Shown here: piece by piece, positions 6,781 to 16,356 of the stretch
Layout: the number at the start of each line of letters is the position of its first letter
Numbering within the stretch: the stretch's first letter is position 1
Assembly (NCBI GenBank): GCA_964565945.1
Contig: CAZMGY010000019.1
Span: 1 to 64,000 of the forward strand
Direction: 5' to 3'
Source: CAZMGY01 sp964565945 [NCBI: uncultured bacterium]
GTDB taxonomy: Bacteria; GCA-001730085
Length of the DNA: 64,000 bases
Translations under genes and position numbers: made by a program
Notes under the pieces: model-generated
Database searches by the model: none
Told to the model about the DNA's origin: nothing
What the model saw: the letters and a program-made list of their open reading frames with translations, nothing else

Positions 6781-9330
6781 GTGAGGGGTGCTTTTGTTCT
6801 TTTTTGTTTTCTTGTTTGCGCGTCTTTGTATTCGGAACAAATTACAGTATCTTCAGACATCGTTGCGCCCCGTAGATCAGCTACAAAAAGTGTTGCCTCA
6901 CGTTCGCACTTGAACCAGATAACCAGTGTGCCAATCGTCGTTGTGTCTTCTAGCGAAGAAGAGACGGTAGATGTATTCTCTGATCCAGAACCTACAGCTC
7001 AAAAGGTTCTTTCCAGTGAGGGTCTAGATCTTCAGCCATTGGAAAGAATTGAGTCTAGTCCTGGTTTGCCTAAGCGTTCCCTTGTCATTAATAGTTCACA
7101 CACAATCACTCGGGAGGCCTTCATGCGTTTGGTTCCTCAAGAGTATCAAGGTCAAAATTTATGGGATGTTTTTATTGAAGATCAATTTTTGATCCTTGCC
7201 GACGAGGGGCGGACGTACGCAACATTTAATTTTGCTTTTGAAGATGTTATTGAAGCTTCTTATCCCCAAATGATGCGTGCCATTCGTGTGTATGAATACA
7301 TGAGAGGAGTTTTTGGCTTTTTTTGGGATCAAGCGATTGGGACATCTTATTTGATTCCTCAGTTTTACGATGTCGATTCTGAGAGAGGAGATATTTGGGC
7401 GAGTACAGTAGGCATGGGGTTTGCTTGTGTGGCCTATACGATTGGGGTGGAACAGGATTGGGTGCCATTGAGTACTGTTTTGGTTCGCTTGAAAGCCATT
7501 TTAAGCTTTTTTGCCAATCTTCCCGAAACCCAGTGTTATCGTGGTTTTTACGCTCATTTTTATAATATCTCAAGTGGGGAACTTGGCTCTGCGGTGGAAT
7601 TCTCTACGCTGGATACCGCTTGGTTAATTATTGGCGCTTTAACTGTTAAACAATACGTTTTATCGAAGAAAATTGAAATTGAAAGTGACGAAACGATCGC
7701 CAATCGTAGCACGATTGTGAGAGACATTGTTAATTTGGTGGATCAACTGTACCGTCGTGTTCAATGGAATGCAGCTTTAAGTTCTAACAGTCGTCATTTG
7801 ATTCATGGATGGGATTTTCGCAAGATTGTCTTGAGTGATGCTCAACAAAATGTTTTAACCTATGAGCACTTTGATGAAAGTATTTTGTTGTATTTGCTGG
7901 CCATTGGAGCACCTTTAAATCGTGTTTCGGAAGACTTGTGGTCGAATATTTTGCGGAACACTTCGTCGGTAACGATTGATAGTCTCGGACATACTGAGCC
8001 TGTGTTGGGGTATGATTTGGGTTTATTTGTACACACGTATCCTCAAGCTTATATTGACATGAGGGGTTATCGTGTTCTTAATCCCAATTTTATTCCTACC
8101 GAATTGGAAATTAATCTTATTTGTCAGACCTTACCTTTTAAAGATGCGGGTGGTTACGATTATTTTGCCAACTCTCAAAATGCAGTGAAGGCTAATCGTG
8201 AGCACACAAGATCATTGTGGCAGTCGAATTCTTCGGCATACACAACGTATGAGAGGTATTGGGGCTTGTCTCCAGCATGGTCGACAGCTAACCATTATGA
8301 TATTTTGGAGCCTTTTCGTCCTTTAGTTGATGCTCGGGTTGCACCAAGTATGGCTATGGCGACGCTTGTTTTTGATGAGATGAATGTTTATCAACAGTTT
8401 AGAGATTTGGAAGAGAGACGCGATTTTCCTGCTGATTTTGGCAATGTGAGTTCTATTTATGGGTTTATCAGTTCTTTCACCCTTGATACCCCAGCATTTG
8501 GACGAAGTGCCATTTTCAATAGGATCTTAGACATTGACAAGGGGGCCGAAATTCTTATGCTTGAAAACTATTTAACGGGTATGGTTTGGGATTTGTTGTC
8601 TAAGGATGAACGTTTATGCGATACGCTTAATTTGCTAGGTTTTCCAACGTTTTTATTTCAAGAATCGCCTGCGGCCAAAGATAGTTTGCAAAAAATATTT
8701 TCGCAGCCGACGATTGAGTTGGCTCGGGTGGAATCTCTGGGGTCTCCTTTAGCTAATGGTGCTCAAGTGAATGATCGTCAAGCCTTGCGCGTAAGAGTGA
8801 AAGAGTTGTTGCCTGGTGTGGCGAGTTACCAACTGGAGATATCCCGCGCCTCTTCGTTTTCTTCGTCGGTGGTATTGCAGGAAGTTTCTCTGGAAGGAAC
8901 CCTGCAAGATGTCAACCCTTTTGTGAATATTCCTGTGGCTTCTCGAGGGGGTCAAGGTGGAAATTATTATTATCGTCTTAGAGCTAGACGACCTAATCAG
9001 ATTGATCGTAACCATACGGTTTATAGTGCTTGGAGCCAAGCTCATAGGCTTAATATTGTTTTGAGTCACGAGACTATTCAGGTGCTGGAATCAGGAGCAG
9101 TGATTGAACTGCCTACTGACGATAGTGATTTTGATAATCCTTTGGAGGGACCCTATGAGCAACTTTTGAGAGAGTCGCTCCCCAATATTATCAATGATGT
9201 TCGTGACAATAACATTGAAGCTAACATTGAAACACAAGACGACGATAAACACTTTTCTATTGAAGATTTTTTCAATGCGATTTACGAGGATGTCTTGGTG
9301 CCTATTGGTGACTTCTTCAAAAATCGCTAA
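6781..9330 (+). CDS. Exported glycoamylase-like (PF10091-type) protein with a C-terminal Fn3-like module
   Basis: The GTG at 6781 is preferred over the ATG at 6751 because GGAG lies six bases before it and it puts a clean signal peptide (RGAFVLFCFLVCASLYS) at the very start, giving 849 residues. Residues ~170-640 follow the pattern of PF10091 proteins: DIWASTVGMGFACVAYTIG, GFYAHFYN, EFSTLDTAWL, HFDESILLYLLAIGAP, a D-M-R-G-Y motif, YWGLSPAW and a late VSSIYGF block. Some members of this family are beta-1,2-glucan hydrolases (GH144), but many are uncharacterised, so the substrate is open. Residues ~690-790 look like a fibronectin-type III fold (YYYRLRARR ... YSAWSQ). The tail is acidic. An efflux operon follows 89 bases downstream. 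Confidence 0.75.
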   Translation: MRGAFVLFCFLVCASLYSEQITVSSDIVAPRRSATKSVASRSHLNQITSVPIVVVSSSEEETVDVFSDPEPTAQKVLSSEGLDLQPLERIESSPGLPKRSLVINSSHTITREAFMRLVPQEYQGQNLWDVFIEDQFLILADEGRTYATFNFAFEDVIEASYPQMMRAIRVYEYMRGVFGFFWDQAIGTSYLIPQFYDVDSERGDIWASTVGMGFACVAYTIGVEQDWVPLSTVLVRLKAILSFFANLPETQCYRGFYAHFYNISSGELGSAVEFSTLDTAWLIIGALTVKQYVLSKKIEIESDETIANRSTIVRDIVNLVDQLYRRVQWNAALSSNSRHLIHGWDFRKIVLSDAQQNVLTYEHFDESILLYLLAIGAPLNRVSEDLWSNILRNTSSVTIDSLGHTEPVLGYDLGLFVHTYPQAYIDMRGYRVLNPNFIPTELEINLICQTLPFKDAGGYDYFANSQNAVKANREHTRSLWQSNSSAYTTYERYWGLSPAWSTANHYDILEPFRPLVDARVAPSMAMATLVFDEMNVYQQFRDLEERRDFPADFGNVSSIYGFISSFTLDTPAFGRSAIFNRILDIDKGAEILMLENYLTGMVWDLLSKDERLCDTLNLLGFPTFLFQESPAAKDSLQKIFSQPTIELARVESLGSPLANGAQVNDRQALRVRVKELLPGVASYQLEISRASSFSSSVVLQEVSLEGTLQDVNPFVNIPVASRGGQGGNYYYRLRARRPNQIDRNHTVYSAWSQAHRLNIVLSHETIQVLESGAVIELPTDDSDFDNPLEGPYEQLLRESLPNIINDVRDNNIEANIETQDDDKHFSIEDFFNAIYEDVLVPIGDFFKNR

Positions 9331-9419
9331 GGCATCTTCGCCTGTTTTGTGATCATTACAATAAGGTGATAGAATACTCTCGTTAAAGTGTGTGTTGTGT
9401 GTGTTGTGGAAGGGTATGT

Positions 9420-11840
9420 GTGCATTCACAAAAACTCTTAGGTTATGTGTTGCCTTTAGTCTTGCTTCTAGGGCAGGCTGTGGGGCTGTGGGCTCAAGAG
9501 GCCACTAACGTTGTAATCAAAGCCCCTATTGAGCAAACCTTCATTGAATCGATCATTGTCGAAGAAATTGAAGAAGATGCTCTGATCAAAATTCAAGCTA
9601 ATCAAGAATTCAATGTGGTTGACTTTGTTTTGTTTCAACCTCCAAGGCTTGTGATTGAAGTGGTTGGTTCCGATATTTTTGGCAAAAAGGAAGCACGGGA
9701 AATAGTGAATGCCTTTTTGCTTAAAGAAATCAATATGGGCTATTTTGTCGAAGATATTTTGGCTAATAAAGATGAAAAGCGGGTTGATTATATGTCTTTT
9801 CGATTTGGCCAAAATTTTAGTTATGATGTGCGACAAAAAGGCAAGGAGATACAGATCTGGGTTAGGCCTATTGCGGGAGAAACGACAGAAGGGCAGGTTG
9901 CGGGTGAGAAAGAAGACCCTCTTGTGGGTATGGATCCTGAAGTTTTGCAAAAAATGGTCGAAGAAAATCCGGAATTGGCTAAAAAGTTAGCGGAGCAAGA
10001 ATCTGCGGAAGGGTCTGGGGAAGATGGTGCTGAAGTTCCTGGAAAAGCCGAAGACAGTGAAGAGCGCAAAAAAATCAAAGAGCTAAAAAATCAGGATATG
10101 GAAGCTGAATTGATGGCTTACAAGACCCGCGAAAAAAAAGCCGAAGGGGACAGTGATGATGTGTTTGAGGGGATTCAAACCGAGCGAGTGTTGACGGATG
10201 ATCAGATCAATGGAGCGCGAGAACAAGTGGATGTTGAAGATGATGTCCGAATGGAGGGGATTGAAAATGTTGAACAGGCTGTTGCTGACAAAATTGAACA
10301 AATTCGTGAGGATCAGGAAAAAACCGAAACAGGTCTGATTATACCCAAAGAAAATTCGGCTATTTTAGATATTTTGGATCAGGTTCAAGAACGGCGTAAA
10401 GAGATGCTTTTTTTTGAGAAGGAGGCTATTTTGCGTGACAATGCCAAACAGGCCGAGATCAAATTCGAAGAACAAATGGGACAAATCGTTGGCGAACTTC
10501 AGCGTTACACACCTTTGGTTCAGCCAGGAATCAAAAAGATAAGCATTGATGAATGCATTCAAGTAGCGATAAACAATCATTTGCCAGCCCAAATTGCTTT
10601 GGAAAAAATCAAATTAGCCAAATTGAAATATTGGGAAGCTAGGCGGAATATATTTCCCAAGGTGAGTACGGATATTTCTAAGACCAAAGGGGAAGCGGGT
10701 GCGTTGCCCTTTTCGGAAGAAGATTATAAGATTACGGTTGATTATGCCTTGTTTGATGGGGGAGAGATTAAATTTTTATTAAAACAAGCTAAGGTTAATC
10801 TCGAAGTTGCTAAACGGACGTACGATAAAATTAAAACGGAGGTAGCCTTTGATGTAGAGGAAGCATACTACAATCATGTGATGGCCAAAATGAACTTGGC
10901 AACCCAGCGACGCTTATTGGGGCGGACCACAGATATAGTGAAAAAAGTTAACTATTTGCATAAGCAAGGTTTGGTTCGTTTGTTAGATTTTCGCAATGTG
11001 AAGTCCTCTTACAACCAAGTTCAGTTTCAAGTGGCTGGGACGGTGAAGGATTACGAGATGGGGGAGCTCAGTTTGCGTCAAAAAATGAGTGTGGGAGAAG
11101 ATTTTACTCTGGATACCATCGATAGCATTGGTTTTAAAGATATTCCTCTGAATATTCAGGATGCTTTGTGGTTGGCTTACAAATATCGTTCCGAATACAT
11201 TGTTAATAAACTCATGGTTGATTTTCAAAATTTTGACCGCTTGGCCAATATTGCCAAGGAAAGTTTTCGGGTCGACTTTTCATGTTTTTACGGCTATGGG
11301 GGTGGTGCCTATCAAAATGATACTTTGCATTTGAATGAACAATGGAATGCGGCGCTTAAAGTCAGTAAGTCGTTTGGAGGGAACACTGTGGAGACAAATG
11401 TGATCAAAGAGCACGCTTTTCCGCGTTTAGGTCAGTCTTCTCGTGGTGATTCCTATACACGTTCTTTGAAAGTCTCTTTGTTGGATAACTTGAAGGTGTT
11501 CACCGATAAAAAACAGGCCGATATCACTTTTCAAGAAGCTGTGCTCGAAGTTGGAAAAATGGAGAAACAAATAGAAACCGATGTTCGCAATGCCTGTTAT
11601 GATTACCAAAAAGCGATCATCCAGATTGATTCTGCCTTTGATAAAGTGCTTTTTCGCGAGGAAGAGGTTAAGGTGAATAAGACGATGATGTCGTTAGGGG
11701 AAGCTACTGCGGTTCAGATGCTTGATTCTTACGTTCGCTTGTCCGACGAAAAGTCGTTTTATTTTCAGGGTTTGATAAATTATTACATTGCCATTGCCAA
11801 TTTAAATAAGGCGATTGGCTTAATTGGCTACTATCGTTAA
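9420..11840 (+). CDS. AMIN domain fused to a TolC-family outer-membrane channel
   Basis: The GTG at 9420 is chosen over an upstream GTG at 9390: GGAAGGG sits five bases before it and the product then starts with a standard signal peptide ending GLWA/QE. Residues ~30-160 resemble an AMIN domain, a peptidoglycan-binding or envelope-targeting module (FNVVDFVLFQPPRLVIEV ... FGQNFSYDVRQKGKEIQIWV). A ~200-residue acidic, coiled linker follows (EDGAEVPG, EKTETG). From ~residue 375 to the end there is an outer-membrane efflux protein repeat (ISIDECIQVAINNHLPAQIA; LDFRNVKSSYNQVQFQVAG). It is the first gene of a TolC-MFP-RND-RND set and presumably supplies the outer-membrane channel. Confidence 0.85.
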   Translation: MHSQKLLGYVLPLVLLLGQAVGLWAQEATNVVIKAPIEQTFIESIIVEEIEEDALIKIQANQEFNVVDFVLFQPPRLVIEVVGSDIFGKKEAREIVNAFLLKEINMGYFVEDILANKDEKRVDYMSFRFGQNFSYDVRQKGKEIQIWVRPIAGETTEGQVAGEKEDPLVGMDPEVLQKMVEENPELAKKLAEQESAEGSGEDGAEVPGKAEDSEERKKIKELKNQDMEAELMAYKTREKKAEGDSDDVFEGIQTERVLTDDQINGAREQVDVEDDVRMEGIENVEQAVADKIEQIREDQEKTETGLIIPKENSAILDILDQVQERRKEMLFFEKEAILRDNAKQAEIKFEEQMGQIVGELQRYTPLVQPGIKKISIDECIQVAINNHLPAQIALEKIKLAKLKYWEARRNIFPKVSTDISKTKGEAGALPFSEEDYKITVDYALFDGGEIKFLLKQAKVNLEVAKRTYDKIKTEVAFDVEEAYYNHVMAKMNLATQRRLLGRTTDIVKKVNYLHKQGLVRLLDFRNVKSSYNQVQFQVAGTVKDYEMGELSLRQKMSVGEDFTLDTIDSIGFKDIPLNIQDALWLAYKYRSEYIVNKLMVDFQNFDRLANIAKESFRVDFSCFYGYGGGAYQNDTLHLNEQWNAALKVSKSFGGNTVETNVIKEHAFPRLGQSSRGDSYTRSLKVSLLDNLKVFTDKKQADITFQEAVLEVGKMEKQIETDVRNACYDYQKAIIQIDSAFDKVLFREEEVKVNKTMMSLGEATAVQMLDSYVRLSDEKSFYFQGLINYYIAIANLNKAIGLIGYYR

Positions 11841-11851
11841 GGACTTGATGC

Positions 11852-13075
11852 ATGGAAGATAAGATAATCAAAAAGAAGAAAAAGAAGAAAAAGAAGAAAC
11901 GTAAGAAAAAAGGCCGTCGCATTGGTTTGATGCTTTTGATTATTTTGGGCGGAATTACTGTTTCTTATTTGGTGTCTAAGTTTGATTTGATGCGTTATAT
12001 CAAAATGGTTCGTGAGATGGCCAAGGCTCAGGTCGAGACTAAAGAAGAAGCGATTGAAAAAGAGTGGCCTTTGGTCAAAGTTTTTCACGTTGTCCGGACC
12101 GACTTTAGTGATATGTTGCCGATAATTGGTACTGTGAAGGGCTTTGAAGAATTGGAGCTTCGCTTTGAAGTGAACGGCATTATCGAAAACATTAACTTCA
12201 AAACAGGGGATCTAGTGGCTAAACATGATGTTGTGTCTAATTTGGTTCAGGATGAGGCCAAATACAAAGTGGAATTTCAAAAGGCTAACTATGAAACCTC
12301 TCAATCAACTTTTTTAGGAGTGGCAAAAAAGCTAACCAACTCTGAAAAAATGTTTAATGCAGGAGCCATTGTGGTTTCCAAGCTCGATGAAGCGGTGCTT
12401 GAAGCAGAGAATGCGGCTCTCAAGATGAAATCAGCTCGTTTTGAGTATTTGTCGGCATTGAATGAGGCCAAGAAGACTGAGCTACGATCTCCAGTCGATG
12501 GTGTGCTAGCGGTTCAACATATGGATGTAGGAGAATTTGTAACCTCAAACGAAAAAGCTTTGACGGTGATGGATATTACTCGTGTTTATGTCGAAGTTGG
12601 GGTGGTGGAAAAAGATGTTGATAAAATTGCGATTGGATTAACGGCTCAAGTGAGTGTGGATACTTATCCTGGGGTTGCCTTTGAAGGGATATTAACTGGA
12701 TTGTCTCCTGTGATTGAGGGTAAAAGCCGGACGATGACTGCCAAAATTGAAGTGGATAATGATCAACTATTGTTATTACCAGGTATGTTTGCGCGGACGA
12801 ATATTTCGGTTTATGAATCCAAAGACACCCTTATGGTTCCTGCTTTGGTTCTTAATAAAACTAAAGATGGTTATTCGGTTAATGTTGTCAGCAGTGATGA
12901 CACCATTGAAACTCGGGTGGTGGAAGTGATTTACTTTACGGTGGATCGTGAATATGTCGAGATCAGCGCTGGTCTCGAGGTGGATGAGTTTGTGATTGTC
13001 GAATCGCAACAAGATATTAAAGAGGGTGATCAGGTGCAAGTGATTGAAGTACAGGAAAGCATATTTGCCAAGTAA
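11852..13075 (+). CDS. RND efflux membrane fusion protein (HlyD/AcrA type) with a polylysine N-terminus
   Basis: The periplasmic adaptor links the inner-membrane pump to the outer channel. After an extremely basic head (ten Lys in a row, then R-K-K-K-G-R-R) comes one membrane anchor (about residues 25-42). A barrel-lipoyl-hairpin arrangement follows: LRFEVNGIIENINFKTGDLV, a helical hairpin ~135-205, then the second lipoyl half LRSPVDGVLA and beta-barrel VEVGVVEKDVDKIAIG. Length (407) is normal. It starts 11 bases after the TolC-like gene and is 25 bases from the next RND gene, so it is co-transcribed. Confidence 0.9.
   Translation: MEDKIIKKKKKKKKKKRKKKGRRIGLMLLIILGGITVSYLVSKFDLMRYIKMVREMAKAQVETKEEAIEKEWPLVKVFHVVRTDFSDMLPIIGTVKGFEELELRFEVNGIIENINFKTGDLVAKHDVVSNLVQDEAKYKVEFQKANYETSQSTFLGVAKKLTNSEKMFNAGAIVVSKLDEAVLEAENAALKMKSARFEYLSALNEAKKTELRSPVDGVLAVQHMDVGEFVTSNEKALTVMDITRVYVEVGVVEKDVDKIAIGLTAQVSVDTYPGVAFEGILTGLSPVIEGKSRTMTAKIEVDNDQLLLLPGMFARTNISVYESKDTLMVPALVLNKTKDGYSVNVVSSDDTIETRVVEVIYFTVDREYVEISAGLEVDEFVIVESQQDIKEGDQVQVIEVQESIFAK
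11870..11899 (+). repeat. Short tandem repeat (AAAAAGAAG) encoding ten lysines
   Basis: Codons 7-16 of the membrane fusion protein gene are made of 3.3 copies of a 9-base unit. This is a possible replication-slippage site; a change by whole units would only alter the number of lysines. Confidence 0.8.
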
Positions 13076-13100
13076 TATACTTCTAATAGTATATGTGTGA

Positions 13101-16100
13101 ATGGGGTTAAAGGGTGTTGCTTTGAATTTATCCGAAATATCTGTACGTAGGCCAGTCATGACAGTGATGGTTTATTTGGGCTTAACTTTGTTTGGGATGA
13201 TTTCTTTGATGAAGTTACCCCAAGCTTTATATCCTCAAATCACGTTCCCTCAGTTAACTGTGATGACCTATTACGGTAATGCTGCCCCCGAAGAGGTAGA
13301 AACCCTTATCACAAAAATCATTGAAGAGGCGGTGGGAACGGTTAGTGATTTGAAAAGGGTGACTTCCAAATCTAAGGAAGGTATGTCACTGGTGACCGCC
13401 GAATTTAGCTGGGGGACTGATATGAATTTTGCCGCATTGTCGATGCGAGAGAAAATCGATTTGGTCAAAGCCCGATTACCGCGCGACTCTGGAGAGCCAA
13501 TTGTCTTAAAATTTAACCCCTTAGAGCTTCCCGCGGTGATTTTAAGTTTAACAGGGGAGCGTGGCGATGTCGAAATGTTGCGTTATGCACGTCGCTTCAT
13601 TAAGGAAGCTTTGGAAAAGTTGGAAGGGGTTGCTTCCTGTTCGATCAGTGGTGGGGTTGATCGCGAGATTCATGTTGATATTGATCAGGCTAAGATGATG
13701 GCCTCGAGTATTTCGATTGACGAAGTGACCGACGCTTTAACCGATGACAACTTGAACTATCCAGCGGGAACGATCAAAGAGAATTTTTATGAATATCTGA
13801 TTCGTTCGATTGGTGAGTACACCTCGGTGGAAGAAATTGGACAAATGCCGCTTTATTTAGATGATCGTGATGAAATTAAGCGTAATCGCGAAAGAGGATC
13901 TGAGTATTTGCGAGATAACGTCAATCAAGATGTAGCTGGAGGGCTAGGGAAACGTTTGATTTATCTATCGGACATTGCTAAAGTGACTGATACTAAGAAG
14001 GAACGCCACAGTTACTCTCGTTACAATGGTGTGAGTAACATTTCGCTTTCGGTTCAAAAACAGGCCACGGCCAACGTGATTGATGTGGCCGAACGAGTCA
14101 AAAAAGAGCTCAAAGTGATCAAAGAAACCATGCCCGAAGATATGGCGGTTGAGGTGATTTACGATCAATCGATCTTTGTGAAGCAAGCGATCCGTGGTGT
14201 GGCCACTGCCATATGGCAGGGAGGTTTGATCGCCTTTTTTATCTTGCTGTACTTTCTTAAAAATATTCGCAGCGCTTTGGTGGTGGGCGTTTCGATTCCT
14301 GTTTCGGTGGTGATTGCTTTTGGTTTAATGTACGGTTTTGGGGTTTCGATCAATATGATGTCTTTGTCTGGACTGGCTTTAGGGATTGGTATGATGGTGG
14401 ATAATGCCATTGTGGTGATGGAAAATATCAGTCGTTTGAGGACCGAGGGCAAGCGCTCCAATGAAGCTTCGATTGAGGGAAGTAACGAGGTGGGGCTAGC
14501 GGTCTTTGCATCTACGCTCACGACGGTGGCGGTGTTTTTTCCTATGGTGTTTGTCGTGGGGATTGCTGGACAGATGTTCAAAGATCTTTCCTTAACGGTG
14601 GTGTTTTCTTTGATGGCATCGCTTTTAGTGGCCTTGACCCTGATTCCTCGTTTGTCCAGTGGTGAAAAAGAGGTGAAACGTAGCGAAGAGTATCAGCCAC
14701 GTTGGGTGACTGTTTTGGAATATCCGTTTTATGTAATTAGTCGGGTGTATGGCGTGATGATCCGTTTATTCTTAAAAACACGTTTGTTGGGTTTGCCTCT
14801 GATTGTGGTGACTTTTGTGGGGAGTATCTTTTTAATGATGACTTTGAACAAAGAAATGTTGCCTAAGGTTGATCAGGGGGAGTTTGTGGTTAAAGTTACT
14901 ATGCCCGCAGGGACTCTGTTGAAGGTGACCAATAAGATTGTTTACAAAATTGAAAATTATTTGTTGGAACGCTCTGATGTGGAAAGCATATCGATTCAGG
15001 TAGGTTCGGACCAGGAAGACACGTCTTCGGCTGAAGCTGTCGATGGCTTAGAAGCCCATGAAGGGGAATTGACGGTCAAGCTCAAAGCTAATCGTAAGCA
15101 AAAAACCAAAGTGATTGTGTCCGAAATTCGCGATCATTTGAAATTTGAGGACTTGGATGTAGCTCAAATCAATATCATTCAGTCCGATTCGAGCCTGGCA
15201 GGTTTTGGTGGAGGAGAAGGTGGGGCTCCGATTATTATTGAAGTTAAAGGAACACGCTTGGATAAATTACGACAGATTGCCGATGCTTTGAAGGCCAAGA
15301 TGGAGAGTATTCCTGGTATTGTAAGTGTTAAGGACGATTTTGCCCAACCGAGTCCCGAAATCAAAGTGACGATTAACAAGGATCGTGCGGCGCTGCACGG
15401 CCTTTCAGTAATCGATATTTCTCAAACCGCCCAGGTTGCTTTAAGAGGGTCGGTTGCCACCAAGTACAAAGAGGAAGGGAAAGAAGTGGACGTGGTGGTC
15501 CGCTTACGAGAGGAAGATCGCAAAGACTTTGGTCAGCTTCGCAATATTAATATTCGTTCTAAAACGCTTAAACAAAACATCCCTTTGCGTGAAGTGGCCT
15601 ATCTGACACGTGGCTTGGGTCCAAGTGAAATTGTGCGTAAAGATCAACAGCGGGTGATTACCGTGAGTGCCGATATATTTGGTCACAGCTTGGATCAGGT
15701 AATCTTAGAGCTTCAGGGGGTTTTGGATCGAATGAAAATTCCCAATCAGTATAGTTTTGAATTATCTGGGGAAAGCGAAAAAATGAAAAACTCTTTCCAG
15801 AGTTTGCAGTTTGCTTTAATTTTATCGATCATATTGGTGTACATGATTATGGCTTCGCAATTTGAGTCTTTATGGCAACCTATTATTATTATGTTAACAG
15901 TACCTTTGTCGCTGATTGGAGTTTCGTTAACCTTGTTTGCGACGCGAACCAGTTTGAATGTGATGGTGATTTTGGGGATCATTATGCTTTCGGGGATTGT
16001 GGTAAACAATGCGATTGTTTTGATATCAACCGCCAATGATCTGAGGATTATGGGAGAAACGGCCTATGATGCTATTGTACACGCCTGTAAGCTACGTTTA

Positions 16101-16346
16101 CGTCCGATTTTGATGACCACGCTGACCACTGTTTTAGGTTTGATTCCTTTGGCCTTAGAGTTATCGGAAGGATCAGAGGTTCAGGCGCCGATGGCTAAAA
16201 CTGTGATGGGTGGGCTAGGCATGGCGACGTTTTTAACACTTTTTGTGATTCCGGCCTTGTATTTGATGTCGGAAAATATGATGGATTCCCTCTTTAAACG
16301 TGAACGTTTGGTGATTACCGAAGAGGGTAAAGCTCGATTAAGCTAA
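13101..16346 (+). CDS. RND-family efflux pump, first of two
   Basis: The 1081-residue protein shows the AcrB-type architecture: a membrane helix near residues 17-36 (MTVMVYLGLTLFGMISLMKLP), two large periplasmic loops and two sets of membrane helices. In TM4 the proton-relay region reads LALGIGMMVDNAIVVMENI, with one Asp followed by Asn instead of the Asp-Asp pair of E. coli AcrB. Conserved VVNNAIVLI and RLRPILMTT motifs lie in the second half. It is 25 bases after the adaptor gene and 10 bases before a second pump gene. The substrate cannot be read from sequence. Confidence 0.93.
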   Translation: MGLKGVALNLSEISVRRPVMTVMVYLGLTLFGMISLMKLPQALYPQITFPQLTVMTYYGNAAPEEVETLITKIIEEAVGTVSDLKRVTSKSKEGMSLVTAEFSWGTDMNFAALSMREKIDLVKARLPRDSGEPIVLKFNPLELPAVILSLTGERGDVEMLRYARRFIKEALEKLEGVASCSISGGVDREIHVDIDQAKMMASSISIDEVTDALTDDNLNYPAGTIKENFYEYLIRSIGEYTSVEEIGQMPLYLDDRDEIKRNRERGSEYLRDNVNQDVAGGLGKRLIYLSDIAKVTDTKKERHSYSRYNGVSNISLSVQKQATANVIDVAERVKKELKVIKETMPEDMAVEVIYDQSIFVKQAIRGVATAIWQGGLIAFFILLYFLKNIRSALVVGVSIPVSVVIAFGLMYGFGVSINMMSLSGLALGIGMMVDNAIVVMENISRLRTEGKRSNEASIEGSNEVGLAVFASTLTTVAVFFPMVFVVGIAGQMFKDLSLTVVFSLMASLLVALTLIPRLSSGEKEVKRSEEYQPRWVTVLEYPFYVISRVYGVMIRLFLKTRLLGLPLIVVTFVGSIFLMMTLNKEMLPKVDQGEFVVKVTMPAGTLLKVTNKIVYKIENYLLERSDVESISIQVGSDQEDTSSAEAVDGLEAHEGELTVKLKANRKQKTKVIVSEIRDHLKFEDLDVAQINIIQSDSSLAGFGGGEGGAPIIIEVKGTRLDKLRQIADALKAKMESIPGIVSVKDDFAQPSPEIKVTINKDRAALHGLSVIDISQTAQVALRGSVATKYKEEGKEVDVVVRLREEDRKDFGQLRNINIRSKTLKQNIPLREVAYLTRGLGPSEIVRKDQQRVITVSADIFGHSLDQVILELQGVLDRMKIPNQYSFELSGESEKMKNSFQSLQFALILSIILVYMIMASQFESLWQPIIIMLTVPLSLIGVSLTLFATRTSLNVMVILGIIMLSGIVVNNAIVLISTANDLRIMGETAYDAIVHACKLRLRPILMTTLTTVLGLIPLALELSEGSEVQAPMAKTVMGGLGMATFLTLFVIPALYLMSENMMDSLFKRERLVITEEGKARLS

Positions 16347-16356
16347 AGGGACAATC

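Noticed and set aside
9468-9950. 160-codon minus-strand frame
   Set aside because: It is antisense to the AMIN-TolC gene, whose frame has a signal peptide and a family match.
14165-14581. 138-codon antisense frame within the first RND gene
   Set aside because: It is a shadow of a conserved membrane-protein gene; the composition reflects the complement of hydrophobic codons.
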